64,000 nt of DNA from CAIVAT01 sp037137455 (GTDB lineage: Bacteria > Bacteroidota > Bacteroidia > Bacteroidales > FEN-979): NCBI GenBank assembly GCA_037137455.1, contig JBAXKG010000006.1, positions 34,058-98,057 of the forward strand. The letters are read 5' to 3'. The notes beneath the pieces are model-generated. The model was not told where the DNA came from, ran no database searches, and saw nothing but the letters and a program-made list of their open reading frames with translations. The stretch's first letter is position 1; each line of letters begins with the position of its first letter. A program made the translations under genes and the position numbers. Shown here piece by piece: positions 26,761 to 34,749 of the stretch.

Positions 26761-27501
26761 ATGTCTGGTCACAATAAATGGTCCACTATAAAACGAAAAA
26801 AAGGCGCCCTGGATGCCAAGAGATCGAAAATTTTCTCTAAGATCATCAAAGATATTACAATTGCAGTAAAAGAAGGAGGAGCTGATCCCGATGGCAACCC
26901 ACGTTTACGATTGGCTATTGCCAACGCAAAGGGAGCTTCGATGCCAAAAGACAATATTCAACGGGCAATCAGTAAAGGAGCCGATAAGGATTCCGCCGCC
27001 CTTATTGAGACCACCTATGAAGGAAAAGGGCCGCATGGTGTTGCCATTTTTGTAGAATGTACCACCGATAATTTACAGCGAACAGTGTCAAATGTTCGTG
27101 CATATTTCAACAAGCATGGCGGGGAACTGGGACAGAATGGGATGTTGAACTACCTTTTCGACCGTAAAGGTGTATTTGTTGTTTCTGAGGGAGATTTGAA
27201 CCACGATGACTTTGAGATGGAGATGATCGATGCTGGTGCGGAAGATATTATTCTGGAAGATGGTTTCTTTACTATCACAACGGCCATGGAAGATTTTGGC
27301 AGCATGATAAAGAAACTGGAACATCTGAAAATTGAGACTGAAAGTGCATCTCTCCAGCGTATTCCAAAAACAACGGTATCTCTTGATGAGGATTCAACAA
27401 GAAAGGTTTTAAAGCTGATTGATATTATTGAAGAGGACGAAGACGTTCAAAATGTTTTCCATACTCTTGCCATAAGTGATGAGATGGCAGAAAAGCTTTA
27501 A
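26761..27501 (+). CDS. YebC/PmpR family protein (TACO1 family)
   Basis: This 246-residue protein has the conserved MSGHNKWSTIKRKKGALDAKRSKIFSKI start, a RLAIANAKGASMPKDNIQRAI segment, and three alpha/beta domains. Family members were annotated as DNA-binding regulators. More recent work links them to translation of difficult proline stretches. Which role applies here cannot be told from the sequence. The gene is monocistronic and ends in a bidirectional hairpin. Confidence 0.95.
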   Translation: MSGHNKWSTIKRKKGALDAKRSKIFSKIIKDITIAVKEGGADPDGNPRLRLAIANAKGASMPKDNIQRAISKGADKDSAALIETTYEGKGPHGVAIFVECTTDNLQRTVSNVRAYFNKHGGELGQNGMLNYLFDRKGVFVVSEGDLNHDDFEMEMIDAGAEDIILEDGFFTITTAMEDFGSMIKKLEHLKIETESASLQRIPKTTVSLDEDSTRKVLKLIDIIEEDEDVQNVFHTLAISDEMAEKL

Positions 27502-27503
27502 CT

Positions 27504-27528
27504 AAAACGCGGTTTGAGCCGCGTTTTT
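27504..27528. terminator. Bidirectional terminator between the YebC-family gene and the response regulator
   Basis: A 9-bp stem (AAAACGCGG / CCGCGTTTT) with a 6-base loop carries T runs on both strands. It lies between two convergent genes and starts 3 bases after the YebC stop. Confidence 0.88.
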
Positions 27529-27530
27529 AA

Positions 27531-28502
27531 TTATACTCCACAAACAAATTGCGTCAAATTGATGCCTTTCGGTAATATCAGTTTTTTCCGTAACCTGATC
27601 CTCGAGATTTCAGTGCTGGGAGCTGTGATCTTCAGGATATGAGAAATTTCTTTCGTATTCAGATTCATGCGCAATAGTGCGCAAAGTTTATGGTCGCTGG
27701 GCGTGAGTTGCGGATAGTTCTTTCTTAACCGTTCGAAGAAACCCGGGTATATTTTTTCAAAATGGGCTTTGATGCGGTACCAGTCATTGTCGAATTTAAT
27801 ATTCTCGTCAACTGTTTTAAGCACCCTTGTGATTTCATTCTTTGAAATGCTCTTTTCGGTTTTAAGGATGCGGTTAACATCTTTCTTTATCAATCCCAAT
27901 ATCTTGTTTTTTTGTGAAATAAAGATTGACGAAGTTGCAAGTTCACGGTTGATCAGATCAAGCTCCATTTGATGTTTCAGTTTGAGCAACTGATTAACTT
28001 TTTGTTCGGCACGGATCCGTTCCTGAAGGCGCAGATTACGCTCTTTCTCAATCTTTTTGCGGTGTTCAATTTCACTTTTCAGTTCTGAAATAATTCGCTC
28101 ATTCGTAATTTCCAGGTTTCGCTGGTAATTGGCAACCTCAATAGCAGCAAGGATTTGATTAATATCGACTGGTTTGAAAAGATAGGCATAGGGTTTAAGT
28201 GAGAAGGATCTTGAAAACACTTCGCCTTTATTCATCGAAGTGAGAAAGATAATCCCGCAATTATAATTTTCGGTAAGAATTCGGGCTGCTTCAATACCGT
28301 CCATTTTTCCGGCAAGCTTGACATCCATGATGACAATGTCAGGTGCCATGTTGGTCTCCTGGAGATTTGCAATGTTTTCAATTGCTTTTTCTCCGTTGGT
28401 ATCAATACCAAGTACTTCATAGCCAAGGGTGGTAAGATTGGCTTTTAAATCATGAGCGATAATTAACTCATCTTCAACGATATACAAACTAATTGGGGCC
28501 AT
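27531..28502 (-). CDS. Response regulator with coiled-coil linker and LuxR-like HTH
   Basis: This 323-residue protein has an N-terminal receiver domain with acidic E10/D11, phosphoacceptor D60, T88 and K110. A long charged helical stretch follows (about 125-215, probably coiled coil), then a C-terminal helix-turn-helix of the LuxR-like kind (about 255-323, LTPSDHKLCALLRMNLNTKEISHIL). The stop of ackA is only 11 bases upstream of its start, so ackA and this gene look co-transcribed. No cognate kinase is adjacent. The coiled coil suggests dimerisation. Confidence 0.88.
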   Translation of the reverse strand: MAPISLYIVEDELIIAHDLKANLTTLGYEVLGIDTNGEKAIENIANLQETNMAPDIVIMDVKLAGKMDGIEAARILTENYNCGIIFLTSMNKGEVFSRSFSLKPYAYLFKPVDINQILAAIEVANYQRNLEITNERIISELKSEIEHRKKIEKERNLRLQERIRAEQKVNQLLKLKHQMELDLINRELATSSIFISQKNKILGLIKKDVNRILKTEKSISKNEITRVLKTVDENIKFDNDWYRIKAHFEKIYPGFFERLRKNYPQLTPSDHKLCALLRMNLNTKEISHILKITAPSTEISRIRLRKKLILPKGINLTQFVCGV

Positions 28503-28513
28503 ATGTAAGGGGT

Positions 28514-29728
28514 TTAAATTTTGAAATCAGCATTAGTTACAATATTAAAAGTATCGATGGCAATAACCAATTCTTCATTGGTGGGCATCACCATAGCAAC
28601 AACAGGGGATCCCGGCCGGGTAAGAATGGCCTCCTTTCCTCTTGTTGTATTGCGTTCGGGATCAAAGTGAATCCCCAGAAATTCTGTCCCTTCCAAAATG
28701 CGCCTGCGTGTGTCACGATCGTTTTCTCCAATGCCACCGGCCAGAACGATAAGGTCAACACTACCCAAGGCAACTGCATAAGCGCCAATGTATTTTTTAA
28801 CGCGATAAGCGTACATGTCTAAAGCCAGTTGGGCCCGTTTATTGCCATTTTCGGCAGCTTGTTCCACATCTCGCATATCGAATGAAATCCCGGATATTCC
28901 ACAAACGCCGCTTTTTTTATTAAACATGGCATTGGTGTCGGCAATACTGAGATTTTCTTTTTCTGCCATAAACAACAAAACGCCAAGGTCAACATCGCCG
29001 CTGCGGGTTCCCATCATTAACCCTTCAAGTGGAGTAAAGCCCATGGAGGTATCTATTGATTTTCCATTCTGAATTGCCGCGACAGATGAGCCATTGCCTA
29101 AGTGGCAGGTAATGATGTTGATATTGTTGAAATCTTTGCCCAGGTAACGACAAGCTTTCTGAGCTACATATTTATGTGAGGTGCCATGGAACCCATACCG
29201 ACGGATCTTATATTTTTCATAATATTCGTAAGGAATGGCATAGAGGTACGAAAATTTAGGCATCGTCTGATGGAAAGATGTATCGAACACCGCAACCTGC
29301 GGCACTTTGGGAAGTATGGCTTCGATAGAAAGGATCCCTTTCAGGTTGGCAGGATTGTGCAAGGGCGCCAACTCGATACATTTTTCTATCTCTTTTTTAA
29401 CATCTTCGGTAATTAGTGCGGAGGTTTTGAAATTTTCTCCCCCATGCGCCACGCGATGTCCAACAGCAACAATTTCATTCTCATCTTCTATTACGCCGTA
29501 AACAGGATCCTTAAGTATTTTCAGAATAAGGTAGATTCCAACCTGATGATCAGGAACCTCCTGGGCCAGTTTATATTTATCTTTACCTGTTACCTGATGG
29601 CTGAGTTCGCTGGTAGGCAACCCAATCCGGTCGAGTAACCCTTTGGCCTTGAGATCTGCTTCAGCAGAAATTTCTATGAGTTGATATTTGATAGACGAGC
29701 TGCCACAATTTAATACGAGGATTTTCAT
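28514..29728 (-). CDS. ackA: Acetate kinase
   Basis: This enzyme interconverts acetyl phosphate + ADP and acetate + ATP. The reading frame is open further upstream, but the conserved N-terminus KILVLNCGSSSIKY fixes the ATG at 29728 and gives 404 residues, normal for AckA. A strong promoter lies between this ATG and the longer start. Other family segments are FHGTSHKYVA, THLGNGSS-like CHLGNGSSVAA, and GTRSGDVD. pta, its usual partner, is not adjacent. Instead a response regulator follows by 11 bases. Confidence 0.96.
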   Translation of the reverse strand: MKILVLNCGSSSIKYQLIEISAEADLKAKGLLDRIGLPTSELSHQVTGKDKYKLAQEVPDHQVGIYLILKILKDPVYGVIEDENEIVAVGHRVAHGGENFKTSALITEDVKKEIEKCIELAPLHNPANLKGILSIEAILPKVPQVAVFDTSFHQTMPKFSYLYAIPYEYYEKYKIRRYGFHGTSHKYVAQKACRYLGKDFNNINIITCHLGNGSSVAAIQNGKSIDTSMGFTPLEGLMMGTRSGDVDLGVLLFMAEKENLSIADTNAMFNKKSGVCGISGISFDMRDVEQAAENGNKRAQLALDMYAYRVKKYIGAYAVALGSVDLIVLAGGIGENDRDTRRRILEGTEFLGIHFDPERNTTRGKEAILTRPGSPVVAMVMPTNEELVIAIDTFNIVTNADFKI

Positions 29729-29812
29729 TGAATCAGTAAGATAGTTAGTTTGTCTAAGTAGTTTGTCGGACCTTCTGCGAACCAAACATAATGGAGCAGA
29801 TGTTAGGTTGTG

Positions 29813-29843
29813 CAAACATACGACATTATTATCTTTTTGCAAA
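29813..29843 (-). promoter_or_regulatory. Promoter of ackA with both -33 and -7 elements
   Basis: On the minus strand TTTG (29840-29843) and TATGTTTG (29813-29820) are separated by 19 bases, a full match to the Bacteroidota promoter pattern. A second TATGTTTG at 29783-29790 could be an alternative. Confidence 0.7.
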
Positions 29844-29884
29844 GGAAAATACAAAAAATAAACGTAACAAATACTTTTTAATCG

Positions 29885-29892
29885 TATTTTTG
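29885..29892 (+). promoter_or_regulatory. -7 promoter box for the GH3-family gene
   Basis: TATTTTTG matches TAnnTTTG and lies 25 bases before the ATG. Confidence 0.5.
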
Positions 29893-29917
29893 ACCACCCT
29901 AACCAAGTGTTGAACTG

Positions 29918-31438
29918 ATGGCCTTAATCAACTCAGTTATTTCGTGGCTGATGAAAAAACGCATTCACCAGATTGAGCTTTTCATGAAGTATCCTCATGA
30001 GGTTCAAACGGAGTGGCTGCGCAAACTTCTTGCATCGGCCCGCAACACGGAATGGGGTAAACAGTTTGACTTTAAATCGATCACGACCCCAGGCCAGTTC
30101 AAGGAACGACTGCCTCTTTATGACTATGAATCATTGAAAGGATCCATCGAACGATTACGCAAAGGAGAACAAAACATTCTCTGGCCTTCTGAAATTAAAT
30201 GGTTTGCCAAGTCTTCAGGAACAACCAGTGATAAAAGTAAATTTATCCCTGTCAGCCAGGAAGCGCTTGAAGAATGTCATTTTAAAGGCGGAAAGGATCT
30301 GCTTTCAATTTATTGCAACAACCATACAGAAACAAAACTTTTTGATGGGAAGTCTATTGCCATGGGTGGTTCGCATCAGATCATGGAGGTAAATAATGAA
30401 ATGTATTACCAGGGAGATCTTTCCGCCATTCTTATTCAAAACCTCCCAGGCTGGGTAGAGTTCATGCGTACACCTAATTTATCGATTGCTTTGATGGACG
30501 AGTGGGAGAGTAAAATTGAAATGATGGCCAAGGCCACAATTCAGCATGATGTGACAAACATTTCGGGTATCCCTTCCTGGACGCTTCTTCTGTTCAAACG
30601 TGTGTTGGAACTTACCGGCAAGTCAAACATTCTTGGTGTTTGGCCTAATTTTGAACTATTTATCCATGGAGGTGTCAATTTTTCTCCTTATCGCGAACAA
30701 TTCAAGCAAATTATGCCCTCAGAAAAGGTGAATTATCTTGAAACATACAATGCTTCTGAAGGTTTTTTCGGAATCCAGGACAGGATTAAAGCAGATGATA
30801 TGCTGCTGATGCTTGATTATGGCATCTATTATGAATTCATTCCACTTGATCAGGTAGGCCTTGAGCAGCCCAAAGTATGCATGCTCGACCAGGTGGATTT
30901 ATTTACAAATTATGCCATGGTCATTACAACCAATGCCGGGTTATGGCGTTACCAGATCGGAGATACTGTGCGTTTTACTTCATTGGAGCCTTATCGGATA
31001 AAAATATCAGGCCGGACCCGAAGCTTTATTAATGCATTTGGTGAGGAATTGATCATTGATAATGCCGAAAAGGCAATGGCCATCGCCTGTGATCGCAGTC
31101 ATGCCATCGTAACCGAATATACGGCTGCTCCTGTATATCTTTCAGGTAACCAAAAAGGAGCTCACGAGTGGCTCATTGAATTCGAAAAGAAACCCGATGA
31201 TCTTTCTTTTTTCACAAGTTCGTTGGATACAGCTCTGAAATCGTTGAATTCTGATTATGAAGCCAAAAGGTATAACGGATTAATGCTGGAGGAACCACAA
31301 ATACGGATGGTTCCTTCGCGCACCTTTTACAACTGGCTTAAACATAAAGGGAAACTTGGAGGACAATACAAAGTTCCACGTCTTTCGAATGACCGTAAAT
31401 ATGTTGATGAAATATTGCAATTATTAGCGCGGGATTAA
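29918..31438 (+). CDS. GH3 auxin-responsive-promoter family protein
   Basis: This 506-residue protein belongs to the GH3 branch of the ANL adenylate-forming superfamily. Visible motifs are the ATP-binding SSGTTSDKSKFIPVS (about 104-118), the YNASEGFFGIQ motif near 276-286, and TNAGLWRYQIGDTVRF. Plant GH3 enzymes join amino acids to hormone acids. Bacterial homologues are common in Bacteroidota but their substrates are unknown. The catalytic motifs look intact, so acyl-adenylate chemistry is inferred. The gene stands before a deoxynucleoside kinase that has its own promoter box. Confidence 0.9.
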   Translation: MALINSVISWLMKKRIHQIELFMKYPHEVQTEWLRKLLASARNTEWGKQFDFKSITTPGQFKERLPLYDYESLKGSIERLRKGEQNILWPSEIKWFAKSSGTTSDKSKFIPVSQEALEECHFKGGKDLLSIYCNNHTETKLFDGKSIAMGGSHQIMEVNNEMYYQGDLSAILIQNLPGWVEFMRTPNLSIALMDEWESKIEMMAKATIQHDVTNISGIPSWTLLLFKRVLELTGKSNILGVWPNFELFIHGGVNFSPYREQFKQIMPSEKVNYLETYNASEGFFGIQDRIKADDMLLMLDYGIYYEFIPLDQVGLEQPKVCMLDQVDLFTNYAMVITTNAGLWRYQIGDTVRFTSLEPYRIKISGRTRSFINAFGEELIIDNAEKAMAIACDRSHAIVTEYTAAPVYLSGNQKGAHEWLIEFEKKPDDLSFFTSSLDTALKSLNSDYEAKRYNGLMLEEPQIRMVPSRTFYNWLKHKGKLGGQYKVPRLSNDRKYVDEILQLLARD

Positions 31439-31448
31439 ATCCTTTTTT

Positions 31449-31456
31449 TAATTTTG
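31449..31456 (+). promoter_or_regulatory. -7 promoter box for the deoxynucleoside kinase gene
   Basis: TAATTTTG matches TAnnTTTG, 17 bases before the ATG, giving a very short leader. Confidence 0.45.
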
Positions 31457-31473
31457 ATCACAAAATAAAACTT

Positions 31474-32088
31474 ATGCACATTGCTGTCGCCGGAAATATC
31501 GGATCCGGAAAAACAACGCTGACCGGCTTACTGGCCAAACATTTCGGATGGGATCCGCATTATGAAGATGTAGATACCAATCCTTACCTAAACAGCTTTT
31601 ACGAGGATATGCAACGTTGGTCATTTAACCTTCAGATATATTTTCTGAATAGTCGTTTCAGGCAGGTGGTCAATATACGAAAATCAGGGAAGACTGTGAT
31701 TCAGGATCGAACTATTTATGAGGATGCATATATTTTTGCACCCAATTTACATTCGATGAACCTCATGAGTACTCGTGATTTTGACAACTACAGGTCACTC
31801 TTTGACCTTATGAGTACATTTATCCAGCCACCCGACCTTTTAATATATCTCCGCGCCACTGTTCCTACCCTTGTCAACCAGATCCAAAAGCGCGGAAGGG
31901 ACTATGAAACCGCAATCCGCCTCGATTACCTGAAAAACCTTAATGAGATATATGAGGATTGGATTGAAAATTACAAATTCGGAAAATTGCTTATAGTTGA
32001 TGCAGATACCCTGAAGGTTAGTGAAAATCCCGAAGACCTTGGTTCAGTGATTGAAAAGATCAATGCACAGTTGCATGGGCTTTTTTAA
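31474..32088 (+). CDS. Deoxynucleoside kinase
   Basis: This 204-residue P-loop kinase phosphorylates deoxynucleosides for salvage. GNIGSGKTTL (7-16) is the Walker A motif, the DRTIYEDAYIFA segment supplies the DR(S/T) catalytic motif, and QKRGRDYE is the lid arginine segment. The exact base specificity (dA/dG versus broad) cannot be assigned. It lies 35 bases after the GH3-family gene. Confidence 0.93.
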   Translation: MHIAVAGNIGSGKTTLTGLLAKHFGWDPHYEDVDTNPYLNSFYEDMQRWSFNLQIYFLNSRFRQVVNIRKSGKTVIQDRTIYEDAYIFAPNLHSMNLMSTRDFDNYRSLFDLMSTFIQPPDLLIYLRATVPTLVNQIQKRGRDYETAIRLDYLKNLNEIYEDWIENYKFGKLLIVDADTLKVSENPEDLGSVIEKINAQLHGLF

Positions 32089-32165
32089 TTGTGAAATACC
32101 TGGCACATTCAGCATGAATCAAAACGTTTACCGATTTCCAGGCATTTGATAAAAGAGTTAGACTG

Positions 32166-32912
32166 ATGAAGATTTTAGGGGTTATTCCTGCAAGATATGC
32201 CTCGACGAGATTTCCCGGCAAGCCGCTTGTAATTATCGAGGGTAAGTCCATGATCCAGCGTGTTTATGATCAGGCCTTGAAGTGTGACATACTTTCAAGA
32301 GTAGTCGTGGCAACAGACAACGAGGAAATCCTTAACCATGTGAAGCTGTTCGGGGGGAATGTGCTAATGACAAGCAGGGATCACTCCAGTGGAACGGAAC
32401 GTTGTAATGAAGCTGTTGAAATTCTCCGGAATAACGGCGAAAATTACGATTATGTAATTAACATTCAGGGTGATGAACCATTTATCGACCCAGAACAGAT
32501 CAAGCAGCTGGCTCAATGTTTTGATAACAGGCAAACCCTGTTGGCAACACTTATCAAAAAGATTACAAAACAAGAGGAATTATCCAATCCCAATATCGTT
32601 AAAGTGACGGTTGATAATAAAGGATTGGCTCTTCTTTTCAGCCGTTCACCGATTCCCTTTACACGTGGAACAGAGCAAACATTATGGGTATCTGCGACAA
32701 CCTACTTCAAACATATAGGCATTTACGGATATCAATCCTCGATATTGGAGATTCTTGTTACCTTACCGGAAACACCGCTTGAAATCGCCGAATCTCTTGA
32801 GCAGCTGCGTTGGCTCGAACATGGATTCAAAATCCAAACACGGGTAACACAATATGAAAGTGTCGCAATTGATGCCCCAGGCGATTTATCAAAAATTACT
32901 AACAGAACCTGA
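32166..32912 (+). CDS. kdsB: 3-deoxy-manno-octulosonate cytidylyltransferase
   Basis: This cytosolic enzyme activates Kdo with CTP to CMP-Kdo for lipid A-core synthesis. The 248 residues start with VIPARYASTRFPGKPL and include a D-rich IQGDEPFID motif and the C-terminal SLEQLRWLEHGFKI signature. It fits the LPS-related genes lptE and rfaE2 elsewhere in the window. A 77-base gap precedes it and no clear promoter box was seen. Confidence 0.96.
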   Translation: MKILGVIPARYASTRFPGKPLVIIEGKSMIQRVYDQALKCDILSRVVVATDNEEILNHVKLFGGNVLMTSRDHSSGTERCNEAVEILRNNGENYDYVINIQGDEPFIDPEQIKQLAQCFDNRQTLLATLIKKITKQEELSNPNIVKVTVDNKGLALLFSRSPIPFTRGTEQTLWVSATTYFKHIGIYGYQSSILEILVTLPETPLEIAESLEQLRWLEHGFKIQTRVTQYESVAIDAPGDLSKITNRT

Positions 32913-32963
32913 TCGTTTCTTCATTATTCCTGTATCTTAGCAATTTTGTAAAAAGGCAGGTAT

Positions 32964-34076
32964 ATGGACATCCGTAATTGTATTGCTGAGTTATTGTCAG
33001 TGCACGACTGCGTCATTATTCCAGGTTTTGGCGGCTTCATTGGCAATTATTCGCCCGCCCGAGTCGACCCGGTGCATCACTCTTTTCAGCCACCCACAAA
33101 AAAACTTCTTTTCAACATAAACCTGAAGCAAAATGACGGACTTTTAGCAAATGCCGTTGCTGCCTATCTGGGAATATCATATCTGGACGCCTGTAAATTG
33201 ATTGATGCTTTTACTGAGGAGTGCCGCCATTCATTAAAAGCCGGGAAATCCTTTATTATTCCTGATGTTGGCCGTCTGTTCTCAGGAAGGGAGGGGAATA
33301 TACAGTTTGAACAGGATAAAAAAACCAATTTATTACCCGATGCTTTCGGACTAACACCATTCATCTCTCCACCTATCAGCAGGAACGCTTCTGTGATGAA
33401 CCGCGACAGGAGCCTGGCATCTGCCAGAATCTATCCAAGTGAGAAAAAAACCTCCTTGCCACGTTCATTAAAATGGGCTGCTATTCTGGCGTTGCCTATC
33501 GGGTTAGCCGCCTTGATCGGGGTGACACAATATGATAAAAATTTTTCCGATTCTGCCAATAATGCCGGCATATTGAGTTCGGTATTTTCCAGATTCTCTT
33601 CTGCCTCGCTTGTAGAGAAAAAGGAAGCTCCTCAAACACCTCCCGAGTCACATTTTCAGTATGATCCGGCTCCTTCTGCTTTCGAACAACAAGATTTGGC
33701 CGATGAAACTGTAACCCTTAATGAGGATTTAACTTCAAACCAACCAGTGGATCAGCCTGCAGCAGACCTCCCATATCTTGAAAGTAATTTGGGTGCAGTT
33801 ACCGAAACAGAATATCCCTCAGATGATAGTTCAAAGATTCTCGGAACCGAAGATTCGTTTGTTATCATTGTCGGGGCTTTCAGGTCGAAGGAAAATGCCA
33901 AAAATTTTATTGCAGAACTTAATGAAAAGGGCACGCAGGCATCTATTTTTGATCGATCAAAATCCGGGTTGTTCAGAGTGACTATTGGTACATTTTCACT
34001 GCGGGAAGAGGCTATGCAATTGCTCTCTTCGGCGAAATCAGGCGATTTCAATGGTGCCTGGTTACTCACAAAATAG
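32964..34076 (+). CDS. HU-like (CCDC81-type) membrane protein with C-terminal SPOR domain
   Basis: This 370-residue protein starts with two HU-like folds of the CCDC81-type bacterial family (about 1-50 and 51-130; IPGFGGFIGNYSPARVD and IIPDVGRLFSG). A single transmembrane segment follows (about 169-187), then a Pro/Glu-rich spacer and a SPOR domain (about 294-370; FVIIVGAFRSKENAKNFI). SPOR domains bind denuded peptidoglycan at division sites. The topology places the HU-like part in the cytosol and SPOR in the periplasm, a possible link between chromosome or cytoskeleton and the septal wall. trmB starts 7 bases downstream. Confidence 0.88.
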   Translation: MDIRNCIAELLSVHDCVIIPGFGGFIGNYSPARVDPVHHSFQPPTKKLLFNINLKQNDGLLANAVAAYLGISYLDACKLIDAFTEECRHSLKAGKSFIIPDVGRLFSGREGNIQFEQDKKTNLLPDAFGLTPFISPPISRNASVMNRDRSLASARIYPSEKKTSLPRSLKWAAILALPIGLAALIGVTQYDKNFSDSANNAGILSSVFSRFSSASLVEKKEAPQTPPESHFQYDPAPSAFEQQDLADETVTLNEDLTSNQPVDQPAADLPYLESNLGAVTETEYPSDDSSKILGTEDSFVIIVGAFRSKENAKNFIAELNEKGTQASIFDRSKSGLFRVTIGTFSLREEAMQLLSSAKSGDFNGAWLLTK

Positions 34077-34083
34077 TTGATTT

Positions 34084-34749
34084 GTGACTAAAAAGAAATT
34101 GGTTCACTTTCGTGAAAATCTATCCTTTCCTCACCTTTTCCAACCAACCTATAATGATCTCTATAATGAATATCCATTACGTTCGAAGTGGCATAAAAAC
34201 TTTTTTGGGAATGACCATCCGATAATTCTTGAACTGGGATGTGGAAAAGGTGAATATACTGTCGGACTGGCATCAAAATATCCGGATAAAAATTTTATTG
34301 GAATAGATTGGAAAGGAGCGAGACTATGGAGAGGGTGCAAAACTGTCTCAGAAATGGGATTGAAAAATGTTGGTTTTATACGCACCCAGGTTGATCATAT
34401 TGAGCAAATTTTTGCCCCCGGTGAAATATCTGAAATCTGGATTACATTTCCTGATCCTCAAGTAAGAAAAGAACGTAGCCGGCTTACTTCCTCGTACTTC
34501 CTTGAGAAATACAAAAATATACTGTTGGTATATGGAACTATACATTTGAAAACTGATGATATATTTTTTTATTCATACACACTCAATGTAATCCGCCGGT
34601 TTTCTCATACCTTGCTTTATTCCGCCGATGACATATATAATTCCGCGGCCAGCGATGAAGTCATAACAATACAGACATATTATGAAAAAAAGTGGCTTGA
34701 AATGGGAAAAAAAATTTGCTATTTAAAATTTCAACTTAAAACACTATGA
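34084..34749 (+). CDS. trmB: tRNA (guanine-N7-)-methyltransferase
   Basis: This enzyme makes m7G46 in the tRNA variable loop. The 221 residues contain the SAM-binding LELGCGKGEYTVGLA motif, NFIGIDWKGARLW, and the substrate-binding WITFPDPQVRKER segment. It starts with GTG, 7 bases after the SPOR-protein stop codon. Its own stop overlaps the following start by four bases (ATGA), so translational coupling with the peptidase gene is likely. Confidence 0.95.
   Translation: MTKKKLVHFRENLSFPHLFQPTYNDLYNEYPLRSKWHKNFFGNDHPIILELGCGKGEYTVGLASKYPDKNFIGIDWKGARLWRGCKTVSEMGLKNVGFIRTQVDHIEQIFAPGEISEIWITFPDPQVRKERSRLTSSYFLEKYKNILLVYGTIHLKTDDIFFYSYTLNVIRRFSHTLLYSADDIYNSAASDEVITIQTYYEKKWLEMGKKICYLKFQLKTL

Noticed and set aside
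29729..29854. Longer ackA start at 29854
   Set aside because: It would add 42 residues not found in AckA and would run through the full -33/-7 promoter.
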